Assembly (NCBI GenBank): GCA_963821495.1
Contig: CAWGEA010000001.1
Location: forward strand, 434,001-498,000
Direction of reading: 5' to 3'
Source of the DNA: AC-32 sp963821495
Lineage (GTDB): Bacteria; Actinomycetota; Thermoleophilia; Gaiellales; Gaiellaceae
DNA length: 64,000 bases
The notes beneath the pieces are model-generated. The model did not search any database, was not told the DNA's origin, and saw nothing but the letters and a program-made list of their open reading frames with translations. This document shows, in pieces, positions 35,993-44,036 of this stretch (the stretch's first letter is position 1; the number at the start of each line of letters is the position of its first letter). Position numbers and translations under genes: made by a program.

Positions 35993-36423
35993 GCGAGGAG
36001 GCCAACAAGGCGCTTGTTCGCCGCTTCTACGACGAGGTCTGGGCGCTCGGGAACCTCGACGTCGCGGACGAGGTCTTCGCCGACGAGTACGAGCGCCATG
36101 ACTTTCGCGGCGGAGACCCCGGGCCCGGCCCCGACGGGCAAAAGCGAATCGCTGCGGCGTTCCGCGCGGCGTTTCCGGACCTGACCTGGGAGGTCGACTT
36201 CCTGCTCGCCGAGGGTGATTTCGTGGCGGGGCGCTGGACTGCGAGCGGCACGCATCGGGGCGCCTGGGCCGGGGTCGAGCCGAGCGGACGCCCGATGCGG
36301 TTCTCCGGGATCAACGTCTTCCGCTTTGCGGACGGGAAGGTCGTGGAGATCTGGAACCATCGCGACGACCTCGGACTGCTGGAGCAGCTCGGCGCACCCG
36401 TGTACGCGGGGGCGACGGAGTGA
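35989..36423 (+). CDS. SnoaL-like / ester cyclase-family protein
   Basis: A 144-residue NTF2-fold protein: EEANKALVRRFYDEVWALGNLDVADEVFADEYERHD, then AAFRAAFPDLTWEVDFLLAEGDFVAGRWTASGTHRGAW, FSGINVFRFADGKVVEIWNHRDDLGLLEQLG. This pattern is that of SnoaL-like polyketide cyclase relatives, which in most genomes have no assigned substrate. It lies between and overlaps two aldehyde dehydrogenase genes by 4 bp each, so it is probably a partner in the same pathway. Confidence 0.85.
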   Translation: MSEEANKALVRRFYDEVWALGNLDVADEVFADEYERHDFRGGDPGPGPDGQKRIAAAFRAAFPDLTWEVDFLLAEGDFVAGRWTASGTHRGAWAGVEPSGRPMRFSGINVFRFADGKVVEIWNHRDDLGLLEQLGAPVYAGATE

Positions 36424-37217
36424 GCCGGCTCCCGGTCAAGAAGACCTACAAGCTCTTCGTCGGAGGTGAGTTCCCGCGCTCCGAGTCGGGGCGCACCTAC
36501 GAGGCCGAGGGCCAGAACGTCGCCCGCGGCTCGCGCAAGGACCTCCGCGACGCGGTGCGCGTTGCGCGCGGCGCCTTCCCGAAGTGGGCCGGCGCCACGG
36601 CGTACAACCGCGGCCAGGTGCTTTACCGGGTGGCCGAGATGATGGAGGCGCGCCGCTCCGAGTTCGCCGACCTCTGCTCGGGACCGAAGGAGGTCGAGCG
36701 CTCGATCGACCGCTTCGTCTGGTACGCCGGCTTCGCCGACAAGATCGCGCAGGTGCTCGGCTCGTCGAACCCCGTCGCGGGGCCGTACTTCAACTTCACC
36801 GTGCCGGAGCCGACCGGGGTGGTGGCGATCCTCGCTCCGGAGGAGCCGCCGCTCGCCGGGCTCGTCTCGCGGCTCGCGCCGGCGCTCGTCGGAGGCAACG
36901 CCGTCGTGGCCGTCTCGTCGGAGTCGCACCCGCTGGCGGCGATCGAGCTCGCGGAGGCGCTCGCGACGGCCGACGTTCCGCGCGGCGTCGTGAACATCGT
37001 CACCGGCCTCCGCGAGGAGCTCGCGCCGGTGCTCGCCTCGCACATGGACGTGAACGCGCTCGACGTCACGGGCGCCGACGGCGACGTCGCGGAGCTCGAG
37101 CGGCTCGCGGCCGAGAACGTCAAGCGCGTCGTGCGAGGCGCCGCGGACGACCAGAGCCCCTGGGAGATCTCCCGCTTCCTCGAGCTGAAGACCGTCTGGC
37201 ATCCGATCGGGGTCTGA
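36420..37217 (+). CDS. Short aldehyde dehydrogenase-like protein lacking the catalytic domain
   Basis: A 265-residue protein with GTG start, overlapping the SnoaL-like gene. It matches the N-terminal and NAD-binding parts of ALDH (KLFVGGEFPRSESGRTYE, PTGVVAILAPEEPPLAGLVSRLAPALVGGNAVV) and then ends with ELKTVWHPIGV. The catalytic Cys and the C-terminal half are missing without sign of a frameshift, and the reading frame closes cleanly. Short ALDH relatives with this ending occur beside full-length ALDH and deoC in other Actinobacteria (from memory). It may be a regulatory or scaffold subunit of the full-length enzyme at 34523. Confidence 0.8.
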   Translation: MSRLPVKKTYKLFVGGEFPRSESGRTYEAEGQNVARGSRKDLRDAVRVARGAFPKWAGATAYNRGQVLYRVAEMMEARRSEFADLCSGPKEVERSIDRFVWYAGFADKIAQVLGSSNPVAGPYFNFTVPEPTGVVAILAPEEPPLAGLVSRLAPALVGGNAVVAVSSESHPLAAIELAEALATADVPRGVVNIVTGLREELAPVLASHMDVNALDVTGADGDVAELERLAAENVKRVVRGAADDQSPWEISRFLELKTVWHPIGV

Positions 37218-37292
37218 CCCCTCGATTGACCCGGTTGGGGCAGATCGGGCGCTGCCGCGCGGTCGTCTCAATAGGAGACCCCAGCGAAAGAG

Positions 37293-37637
37293 GTGAGCGT
37301 CGTGGAATACCCGATCACGCTGATGGAGCGCGAAGACATCGACCACCGCGTCGAGCTCGTCTACCACGGCCCGGATGCTCGCCAGCAGGTGACGATCCAC
37401 GTCCGGTGGTACTCGGGTGAGTTCCAGGACTTCGCCTTCGCCGTCCACGGCGACCGCGTGCTGGACGCGTTCCACCACCCGCACTGGTACGGGCAGCGAG
37501 CGCTCGCCGCCCGACGTCACACAGCGAGGACGAGCGTCACGAAGGTGAGGCTCGCATCGCCCACGCGTCCGGTCACCTGCCAGCAGCCTTCGCCCGGGAA
37601 GGTGATCCCACTGGACTGGAAGCCGGAGTCGCCGTAG
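37293..37637 (+). CDS. Hypothetical protein
   Basis: A frame of 114 residues with GTG start at 37293 (an in-frame GTG at 37302 is also possible). The first 70 residues look protein-like: YPITLMEREDIDHRVELVYHG, then beta-rich VTIHVRWYSGEFQDFAFAV and VLDAFHHPHWYG. The last 40 residues (AARRHTARTSVTKVRL onward) overlap the convergent gene at 37517 and are probably not conserved. No function is recognised. It is possible that the true 3' end was lost when the two genes came together. Confidence 0.5.
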   Translation: MSVVEYPITLMEREDIDHRVELVYHGPDARQQVTIHVRWYSGEFQDFAFAVHGDRVLDAFHHPHWYGQRALAARRHTARTSVTKVRLASPTRPVTCQQPSPGKVIPLDWKPESP

Positions 37638-38026
37638 CCGTCTGGGACGTGTCCGATCAGGGGTGGGGCCCGCGCGTCGAGCCGGTGACCCTCAATGCGG
37701 AACTTGCCCGGGACGCCACGCCACCAGCCGAACTTCGTCGTCACCGATCCGTCGGCCTGCGCGTTCCAGACGACCACGTTCGAGTGCCACAGGCCGACCC
37801 ACATCGACCCGTTGCCGTCGAACTCGGCGCCGAAGGTCGGCCCGGGCGGCTTGCTTCCGTTGGGATGGGTGATGGAACAGGGATCGACGGCCGCGAGGTG
37901 GCGCTGCAGGACGATCTCCCGCCGCAACGCGGCTGCATTGGCTTGCGTGAGGCTCCGGTTCTCGGCCTGTAGGCGCCTGACCTTTGCTGTGAGCACGGCT
38001 CTCGACACGCAATCCCTACACCGCAA
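37517..38026 (-). CDS. Hypothetical protein with a coiled-coil N-terminus
   Basis: Up to 169 residues; the true start is uncertain. The region LTAKVRRLQAENRSLTQANAAALRREIVLQRHLAA is a likely coiled coil. It is followed by a beta-rich domain with NGSMWVGLWHSNVVVW, GWWRGVPGKFRIEGHRLDARAPPL and a strongly protein-like end, DGYGDSGFQSSGITFPGEGCWQVTGRVGDASLTFV. I recall similar C-terminal sequences in uncharacterised Actinobacterial exported proteins, but no function. No clear signal peptide is present in the available N-terminus. It overlaps the convergent small gene at 37293 by 121 bp. Confidence 0.6.
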   Translation of the reverse strand: MRCRDCVSRAVLTAKVRRLQAENRSLTQANAAALRREIVLQRHLAAVDPCSITHPNGSKPPGPTFGAEFDGNGSMWVGLWHSNVVVWNAQADGSVTTKFGWWRGVPGKFRIEGHRLDARAPPLIGHVPDGYGDSGFQSSGITFPGEGCWQVTGRVGDASLTFVTLVLAV

Positions 38027-38223
38027 GCGTCGACGAGGTTCCCGGCGATTGACCCAGATTGGTCAGCCCCGGCGGGCCCCCGTGCACGTCTCAAGTAAGT
38101 GAGCCGGGTGAGCCCTGCTTCCCCCGCCTCGGGGCGACTCATGGGGTCGAGTCTTCTCCGAGCCCGGGCTGCCCGGCTCATTTGCGAAACGCCGCGTCAG
38201 CGTTTGCGCCAGAATTGCGAGAC

Positions 38224-38814
38224 GTGATCGGGTCGCGCCGCTTCAGCCAGGCCATCTCCGAGGGCGACGGAATCTCGGTCGTCGTCCCCATCGACGACCC
38301 CGGCACTGCGCGCGCAGCCGAGGAGCAGGGCGCGGAGGCGCTCGCGCTGCACGCGGCCGTGCACCAGGTCCGGCAGGCGACGAGCCTGCCGCTCCTCTGG
38401 CGGCCGCACGGCTCGCCCGACCTCGCGCACGCCGCCGAGGCCGACGCCTGCGTCCTGACCTTCGCCGAGCTCGACGACGAGGACGAGCAGCTGGAGGAGG
38501 CCTACCGCGAAGCGCTCGACCTGGGCCTCGAGTGCGCGATCGAGGTTCGCGACGAAGAGGAGCTCGAGGCGGTCCTCGAGCGGGTCGACCCCGAGATCTT
38601 CTTGCTCGCCGCAGGTGACGGCGGCGACGAGGGGCCGCTCGAGCGCGCGCTCGACCTCCTCCAGGACGTGCCGGCAGGAAAGCTCGCGATCGCGGAGCTG
38701 GCCGTCCGCGGCCGCGACGACGTGGCCGAGCTCGAGCGCGCCGGTATGGACGCCGTGATCGTGCCCGCCGGGGACGTTGCCGAGCTCGTCGGCGGAAGCG
38801 CCCCCGAAGTCTGA
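38224..38814 (+). CDS. Indole-3-glycerol-phosphate synthase-like TIM-barrel protein
   Basis: A 196-residue protein with GTG start. RRFSQAISEGDGISVVVPIDDPGTARAAEEQGAEALALH, DACVLTFAEL and the later GLECAIEVRDEEELEAVLERVDPEIF and IAELAVRGRDDVAELERAGMDAVIVPAG follow the TrpC barrel strand order. The TrpC substrate-binding KXXSPSKG motif is absent, replaced by SEGDG, and the protein is shorter than TrpC. It may be a divergent or inactive barrel, so I do not call it trpC. It overlaps the next gene by 38 bp. Confidence 0.6.
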   Translation: MIGSRRFSQAISEGDGISVVVPIDDPGTARAAEEQGAEALALHAAVHQVRQATSLPLLWRPHGSPDLAHAAEADACVLTFAELDDEDEQLEEAYREALDLGLECAIEVRDEEELEAVLERVDPEIFLLAAGDGGDEGPLERALDLLQDVPAGKLAIAELAVRGRDDVAELERAGMDAVIVPAGDVAELVGGSAPEV

Positions 38815-40219
38815 GCCCGAAGCCCTGCCGGAGCGCCGGCGGGTGGAGGCGCTCTGGGGCGGGCCGAAGGTCGCGTTCGCCGCCATTCTCGCGGGCGCGG
38901 CGGCGCTGCGCCTGGTCGGGGTGGCCTACGCGCACCCGTTCGCGCTCTTCAGCCCCGACGAGCAGAGCATCGTCCCGCGCGCGTGGCACATGGCCCACGG
39001 CGGCGGGCTCGACCCGCACTGGTTCGACTACCCGTCGCTGCTGATGTACGTGCTCGCGCCCTTCCAGGCGTTGGAGGCGCACCCCTCGTACCTGGCGGCC
39101 CGGCTGGTGGTGGTCGTGCTCGCCGTCGGCTCGGTCGCGGCCTCCTGGTGGCTCGGCAGCCGCGCCTACGGCGGCACGGCGGGGGCCGTCGCGGCGGCGT
39201 GTGTCGCCGTCGAGACCACGCATGTCGCCTACTCGCGCATGGCCGTCACGGACGTGCCGCTGACGCTGGGCGTAGCCGCGTCGCTGGCGCTGCTCGTATC
39301 GGGGCGGATCGAGCTGGCCGGCCTCGCCGCCGGGCTCGCGGCCAGCTTCAAGTACCCGGGTGTCTTCCTGCTCGTCCCGCTCGTGGTCGCCGGCTGGGGG
39401 CAGTGGCGGCGGGTTGCGGTCGGGCTCGCCGCCTCCGCGGCGGCGTTCGCCGCGACGAGCCCGTATTTCCTCGTGCACCTGAGCAGCGCGGTCGGCGACG
39501 CCTACCGTGTGCAGAACCTCGCGCGGCAGGGCTGGCTCGGGTTCGAGCACGACCACGTCGCGCCGATCGCGTTCCTCGATCGGCTGTGGGAGGGTCTCGG
39601 CCCGGCGCTGCTCGTCTGCGTGCTCGGCCTCGCGGTCGCCCTGGTGCGGCGCAGCCGCAACGATCTGATCCTGGCGTCGTTCGTCGTCGTCTACTTCCTC
39701 GACCTCTGCACCCTCGGCGCGCACTTCGACCGCTACGTGCTCCCGCTCGTCCCGCCGCTCGGCGCGCTGGCCGGCCGCTTCCGCTCGCTCGCGCCGGTGA
39801 CGCTGATGCTGCTCGTCGTGCCCCTGGCCTGGACGATCCGCGACGACGCCCGGCTCACGCGCACCGACACCCGCGTCGTGGCCCGCCGCTGGGTCGAGCG
39901 GCACGTGAAGGCGGACACGCGGTTGGCCGTCGACCCGTCCCTGCCGCCGTTCACCGGCTTCCGCGTGGTCAAGCTCGACCTGCCGTTGCCGAGCGAGGAC
40001 CACCCCGACCGCGACCGCAACCTCGCGCGGCTGCGCCTCCAGGACGTGCACTACGTGATCGTCACGGGCGCGGTCGCCGACCGCGTCCTCGACGCGCGTG
40101 AGGACTACCCGTTCGAGGCGCGGTTCTACGAGCGCGTCCGCCGGCTGAAGCGCGTCTTCTACGTCAGGAAAGATCAGGACGGCCTGAACGGGCCGTGGGT
40201 CGCGATCTACCGGCTTTAG
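38777..40219 (+). CDS. Membrane glycosyltransferase, GT39/dolichyl-phosphate-mannose type
   Basis: A 480-residue membrane protein with about ten hydrophobic segments. The first extracytoplasmic loop has the family pattern FALFSPDEQSIVPRAWHMAHGGGLDPHWFDYPSLLMYV, with Asp-Glu acting as metal or acceptor residues. Such GT-C enzymes transfer sugars from polyprenyl phosphate to proteins or lipids. The C-terminal soluble part (VARRWVERHVKADTRLAVDPSLPPF) is typical. The start appears to be a TTG inside the previous gene; no better start precedes the first helix. It converges with pfkA with a 4-bp stop overlap. Confidence 0.85.
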   Translation: MPSSSAEAPPKSEPEALPERRRVEALWGGPKVAFAAILAGAAALRLVGVAYAHPFALFSPDEQSIVPRAWHMAHGGGLDPHWFDYPSLLMYVLAPFQALEAHPSYLAARLVVVVLAVGSVAASWWLGSRAYGGTAGAVAAACVAVETTHVAYSRMAVTDVPLTLGVAASLALLVSGRIELAGLAAGLAASFKYPGVFLLVPLVVAGWGQWRRVAVGLAASAAAFAATSPYFLVHLSSAVGDAYRVQNLARQGWLGFEHDHVAPIAFLDRLWEGLGPALLVCVLGLAVALVRRSRNDLILASFVVVYFLDLCTLGAHFDRYVLPLVPPLGALAGRFRSLAPVTLMLLVVPLAWTIRDDARLTRTDTRVVARRWVERHVKADTRLAVDPSLPPFTGFRVVKLDLPLPSEDHPDRDRNLARLRLQDVHYVIVTGAVADRVLDAREDYPFEARFYERVRRLKRVFYVRKDQDGLNGPWVAIYRL

Positions 40220-41250
40220 CCGAAGAAGGCGCGCGCGACCTGGTACCAGTCGTCCGGCACCATCTTCAGCTCGGCCGTGGCCTCCTCGAGCGAGACGTCG
40301 ACGACGCTGTCGCCGTGCAGCGCGGCCATGCGGCCGAAGCGTCCCTCGTGCACGAGGTCGGCCGCCTTCAGGCCGTAGCGCGTCGCGAGCACGCGGTCGC
40401 GCGGGGTCGGGGAGCCGCCGCGCTGGACGTGGCCGAGCACCGTCACGCGAGTCTCGAAGCCGGTGCGCTGCTCGATCTGGTGCGCGAGCCGCGCGCCGAC
40501 GCCGCGCTCCGAGAGGCGCACGTGCCCGAACTCGTCGGTCTCGCCCTCGTCCCCGACGCCCTCGAGCTCGTAGCCCTCGGAGACGACGACGATCGAGAAG
40601 TCCTTGCCACGCTCGTGCCGGCGTCGGATCTCGCTGCACGCGTCCTCGACCGAGACGGGGTGCTCGGGGATCAGGATCACGTCCGCGCCGCCCGCGATTC
40701 CGCTCATCACGGCAATCCAGCCCGTGTGGCGGCCCATCACCTCGACCACCATCACGCGGTTGTGTGACTCGGCCGTCGTGTGCAGACGGTCGATCGCCTC
40801 GGTGCAGATGAAGACGGCGGTGTCGAAGCCGAACGTGTAGTCGGTCGCCGAGAGGTCGTTGTCGATCGTCTTCGGCACGCCGACGACCGGGAACCCGTGC
40901 TCGGCGTGCAGACGCGCGGCGACGCCGAGCGTGTCCTCGCCGCCGATCGCCACGAGCGCGCCGAGATCCTCGTGGCGGAAGCTCTCCAGGACCGCGTCGA
41001 CGCCGCCGTCGATCTTGTAGGGGTTCGTCCGCGAGGTGCCGAGGATCGTCCCGCCGCGCGGGAGCAGCCCCGAGACCTCGAGCGTGCCGAGCTGCTCGAA
41101 GCGGCCGTCCACCAGCCCGCGCCAGCCCTCGCGCACCCCGACCACCTCGTGCCCGCGCGAGAACGACCGCCGCGCGACGGCCCGGATGACCGCGTTGAGC
41201 CCCGGGCAGTCGCCCCCGCCGGTGAGGACTCCGACCTTCACCCCGGGCAT
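40216..41250 (-). CDS. pfkA: 6-phosphofructokinase, probably pyrophosphate-dependent (Group III)
   Basis: A 344-residue phosphofructokinase. Family motifs: GVLTGGGDCPGLNAVIRA, PKTIDNDL, GRHTGWIAVMSGIAGGADVILIPE and VTVLGHVQRGGSPTPRDR. In the donor site the sequence is GGEDT at residues 103-107 with Lys127 in PKTID. An Asp at the ATP-type Gly104 position with Lys at 124 marks PPi-dependent or mixed enzymes, whereas ATP enzymes have GGDG/GGEG. It would interconvert fructose 6-phosphate and fructose 1,6-bisphosphate reversibly. The donor assignment is inference from that motif. Confidence 0.9.
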   Translation of the reverse strand: MPGVKVGVLTGGGDCPGLNAVIRAVARRSFSRGHEVVGVREGWRGLVDGRFEQLGTLEVSGLLPRGGTILGTSRTNPYKIDGGVDAVLESFRHEDLGALVAIGGEDTLGVAARLHAEHGFPVVGVPKTIDNDLSATDYTFGFDTAVFICTEAIDRLHTTAESHNRVMVVEVMGRHTGWIAVMSGIAGGADVILIPEHPVSVEDACSEIRRRHERGKDFSIVVVSEGYELEGVGDEGETDEFGHVRLSERGVGARLAHQIEQRTGFETRVTVLGHVQRGGSPTPRDRVLATRYGLKAADLVHEGRFGRMAALHGDSVVDVSLEEATAELKMVPDDWYQVARAFFG

Positions 41251-41272
41251 CGTACGGCCGACGCCGAATCAG

Positions 41273-41358
41273 TGCCGAAGGTGGGAATCGAACCCACACG
41301 GGGCTTGCGCCCCACCGGATTTTGAGTCCGGCGCGTCTGCCAGTTCCGCCACTTCGGC
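41273..41358 (-). tRNA. tRNA-Leu (anticodon CAA)
   Basis: On the minus strand the acceptor arms GCCGAAG and CTTCGGC pair across the gene. The anticodon stem CCGGA/TCCGG encloses a loop with CAA in the anticodon position, reading UUG. A long class II variable arm (GGGGC/GCCCC) and a TPsiC arm with GGTTCGATTCC confirm leucine type. The discriminator is A and the CCA end is not encoded. It lies between pfkA and the second LIV cassette. Confidence 0.97.
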
Positions 41359-41399
41359 TCCGATCAAGAGTAGCCGCCGCGCCGTCGAACTCCTGAAAG

Positions 41400-41428
41400 T
41401 TGAAAGCATCCGCGGTTGTCTCGATACT
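41400..41428 (+). promoter_or_regulatory. Promoter of the second LIV binding-protein gene (TTGAAA-17-GATACT)
   Basis: A -35 TTGAAA (41400-41405) and a -10 GATACT (41423-41428) stand 17 bp apart. The start codon follows 82 bp later behind a GAGGAGGAAG ribosome site, so this transcript has a normal leader, unlike the leaderless genes in the window. Confidence 0.6.
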
Positions 41429-41510
41429 TCCGCCAACGAAGCCGATCTCCGGCCTCGCCGGGGGGCCTCTTCGCGGACACGAGACAGATACGGGCGACTG
41501 AGGAGGAAGA

Positions 41511-42896
41511 GTGAGGAAACGCGTTTCGATCGGACTGCTCCTCTCGTGCGTCGGCGCGCTGGCCCTGATAGCGGCCGGCTGCGGCGGCGGGAACAAGAGC
41601 AGTAGCGGCGGCACCGGGAGCACCGGTGGTGGTGGCGGCGGCAATGTTTCGGCGCTGCCGGCCTCCTCGTGCGGCCCGCTGCAATTCAAGGGCTCGGGCA
41701 AGCCCGACTACCTGATCGCGTCGGACCTCCCGAAGCAGGGTGGCTCACGCACCCAGACGGTGCAGATGGCGCAGGCGATCGCCTACGTCCTCGACCAGCA
41801 GAACTGGAAGGCCGGCAAGTTCAACATCGCCTACCAGGACTGCGACGACTCGACGGCCCAGCTCGGCAAGTGGGATCCGGACAAGTGCAGTGCGAACGCG
41901 CACGCCTACGCCTCGAACAGCAAGCTGCTCGGCGTGGTCGGCACGTTCAACTCCGGGTGTGCCGCAATCGAGATCCCGGTGCTGAACCAGGCTCCGGGCG
42001 GCGGCCTCCTGCTGCTCTCGCCCGCGAACACGTACGGCTGCCTCACCGAGCCGTGCGCGGGTGACGAGCCGGAGAAGTACTACCCGAGCGGGAAGCGCAC
42101 CTACGCCCGCGTGGCGCCGAGCGACCCGAACCAGGGCGCGGTCGACGCGGCGTTCCTGAAGAGCAAGGGCGTCAAGCGCGTCTCGATCCTGAACGACAAG
42201 GAGGCCTACGGCCTCGGCGTCGCGAAGAACTTCTCCGGCGCGGCGAAGGCGGCCGGGATGACGGTCACGGGCTTCACGGCCTACGACCCGAAGCAGGCCA
42301 ACTTCAAGGCCCTCTTCACGACGATCAAGAACCAGAATCCGGACGCGATCTTCATCGGCGGCCTGATCGACGAGAACAGCGGACAGCTGATCAACGACAA
42401 GGTCTCGGTGCTCGGCGCGAACAACGGCAAGGTCAAGCTGATGCTGCCCGACGGCTTCACGACCGACGCGATCTTCGACCGGTCGCAGGGCGGCACGCCG
42501 AACGCCTCCGGGTCCTACTTCAGCGTCGCCGGCGTCGGAATCGACAAGTACACCGGCGCGGCGAAGACGTTCATCGACGGCTTCAAGACGCAGCTGAACG
42601 GCAAGCCGGTGGATCCGTACGCGATCCTCGGCGCGCAGGCCGCTCAGGTGCTGGTCGGCGCGATCGGCAAGTCGGACGGCACGCGCTCCAACGTGATCGA
42701 CAAGGTCTTCGCGACCAAGGTGAACAACGGCCTGATCGGCTCGTTCTCGTTCAACAAGAACGGTGACCTGACCGGCGCCAAGGGTGCAGCCGTGCTCTTC
42801 ACGATCTACACGGGCACGAACCACCTGACGACGCTCCTGACCACGGCGCCCGACCCGAAGCTGGTCGCCGCCGCACGGAAGGAGGCTTCCGGCTAG
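41511..42896 (+). CDS. livK: Branched-chain amino acid ABC transporter substrate-binding lipoprotein (cassette 2)
   Basis: A 461-residue lipoprotein. The signal peptide ends with a lipobox (LALIAAGCGGG), followed by a Gly/Ser-rich linker. The type I binding fold shows TQTVQMAQAIAYVLDQ, AYQDCDDSTAQLGKWDPDKC, LLGVVGTFNSGCAAIEIPVLNQ and RVSILNDKEAYGLGVAKNFSG. It should present amino acids or amides to the LivHM pore encoded after the terminator. It has its own promoter and strong terminator and is probably made in excess over the permease. Confidence 0.92.
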   Translation: MRKRVSIGLLLSCVGALALIAAGCGGGNKSSSGGTGSTGGGGGGNVSALPASSCGPLQFKGSGKPDYLIASDLPKQGGSRTQTVQMAQAIAYVLDQQNWKAGKFNIAYQDCDDSTAQLGKWDPDKCSANAHAYASNSKLLGVVGTFNSGCAAIEIPVLNQAPGGGLLLLSPANTYGCLTEPCAGDEPEKYYPSGKRTYARVAPSDPNQGAVDAAFLKSKGVKRVSILNDKEAYGLGVAKNFSGAAKAAGMTVTGFTAYDPKQANFKALFTTIKNQNPDAIFIGGLIDENSGQLINDKVSVLGANNGKVKLMLPDGFTTDAIFDRSQGGTPNASGSYFSVAGVGIDKYTGAAKTFIDGFKTQLNGKPVDPYAILGAQAAQVLVGAIGKSDGTRSNVIDKVFATKVNNGLIGSFSFNKNGDLTGAKGAAVLFTIYTGTNHLTTLLTTAPDPKLVAAARKEASG

Positions 42897-42916
42897 CAGC
42901 CGGTCCAGCGAGATCC

Positions 42917-42956
42917 AACGACGAGGGAGGGTGGAGACGCCCTCCCTCGTCGTTTT
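42917..42956 (+). terminator. Strong intrinsic terminator after the second LIV binding-protein gene
   Basis: A perfect 15-bp stem (42917-42931 with 42940-42954) with an 8-nt loop is followed by TTTT. It lies between the binding-protein gene and livH, so permease and ATPase transcripts probably arise by partial readthrough or from a separate start. Confidence 0.9.
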
Positions 42957-43073
42957 AGTATCCGGAGGATCGCCGTAGAAGCTCGCACCGAGGAGCCCTC
43001 GCCCCGCCCCAGGGTTCGACGACGTCAGCGGCCTGCGGCCCTGTCGATCATCGGCCTGGGCTTCGTCGCGCTG

Positions 43074-44036
43074 TTGTTCGTGTGGCTTGCGTACTGCCTC
43101 GTCAACAACCCGAACGACTTCTTCACGATCTTCCTGATCGGCCTGACGCAGGGCTCCGTCTACGCGCTCGTCGCCCTCGGCTACACGCTCGTCTACGGGA
43201 TCCTGCAGCTGATCAACTTCGCGCACGGCGACGTGTTCGCGCTCACCGGGCTGTTCATGGCCAGCCTGATCGCGAACCGATTCCACCTGGACGAGACGTC
43301 GGGGGCCGGCGTGGTCGTGCTCGGGCTGGGAGCGACTTTTCTGATCGCGATGGCATTCGGCGCCGCCGTCAACGCGAGCATCGAGCTTGTCGCCTACCGG
43401 CGACTGCGCAACGCGCCGCGGCTGGCCGTGCTGATCACCGCGGTCGGCATGTCGTTCATCGTCCAGAACATCTCGCTCGCGGTCTTCGACGTGAACTTCC
43501 GCAGCATCCCGTCGCTGATCTCGAACAACGACGTCTTCGCGATCGGCGGGGTGCACTACACGTGGGAAGCGTTTTTCGTCATCCTCGTGACCATTCCCGT
43601 GCTGCTCGTGCTCACGTACCTCGTGAGGAACACGCGCCAGGGCAAGGCAATGCGGGCGACCGCCCAGGATCCCGAGGCCTCCGCGATGATGGGGATCAAC
43701 GTCAACCGGACGATCTCGTTCACCTTCCTGCTCGCGGGCGGGCTCGCCGGGATCGGCGCGGTGCTGTTCCTCGTCGAGTTCAACGTCCGCTACGACACCG
43801 GCTTCGAGCTCGGCCTGATCGCGTTCACCGCGGCCGTCCTGGGCGGGATCGGCAACCTCACCGGAGCCGTGCTCGGGTCGATCATCATCGGGATGATCCA
43901 GGCCTTCAACGAGGGGCCCTTCCTGTGGGCGCCGGGGAGCGACTGGACCCGCTCGATCGTCTTCGGGATCCTGATCGCGATCCTGGTCTTCCGGCCCGAG
44001 GGCCTCCTCGGCGAGCGCACGCCGGAGGGCGCGTAG
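43074..44036 (+). CDS. livH: Branched-chain amino acid ABC transporter permease, LivH type (cassette 2)
   Basis: At least 320 residues with about eight membrane helices. YTLVYGILQLINFAHGDVFALTG and AAVLGGIGNLTGAVLGSIIIGMIQAF are the LivH motifs. I list the TTG at 43074, but in-frame hydrophobic sequence (LSIIGLGFVALL) begins about 11 codons earlier, and a GGAGG site at 42964-42968 lies far upstream. The real start may therefore be the CTG at 43041, or a non-standard GTA at 42975, 6 nt after GGAGG. It overlaps livM by 1 bp. Confidence 0.9.
   Translation: MFVWLAYCLVNNPNDFFTIFLIGLTQGSVYALVALGYTLVYGILQLINFAHGDVFALTGLFMASLIANRFHLDETSGAGVVVLGLGATFLIAMAFGAAVNASIELVAYRRLRNAPRLAVLITAVGMSFIVQNISLAVFDVNFRSIPSLISNNDVFAIGGVHYTWEAFFVILVTIPVLLVLTYLVRNTRQGKAMRATAQDPEASAMMGINVNRTISFTFLLAGGLAGIGAVLFLVEFNVRYDTGFELGLIAFTAAVLGGIGNLTGAVLGSIIIGMIQAFNEGPFLWAPGSDWTRSIVFGILIAILVFRPEGLLGERTPEGA

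Noticed and set aside
38243..41701. A minus-strand open frame of more than 1100 codons across the GT39, PFK and tRNA-Leu region
   Set aside because: It is antisense to or out of frame with well-supported genes and a tRNA, and its translation is Arg/Asp/Gly-rich with no domain; long accidental frames are common at this GC content.
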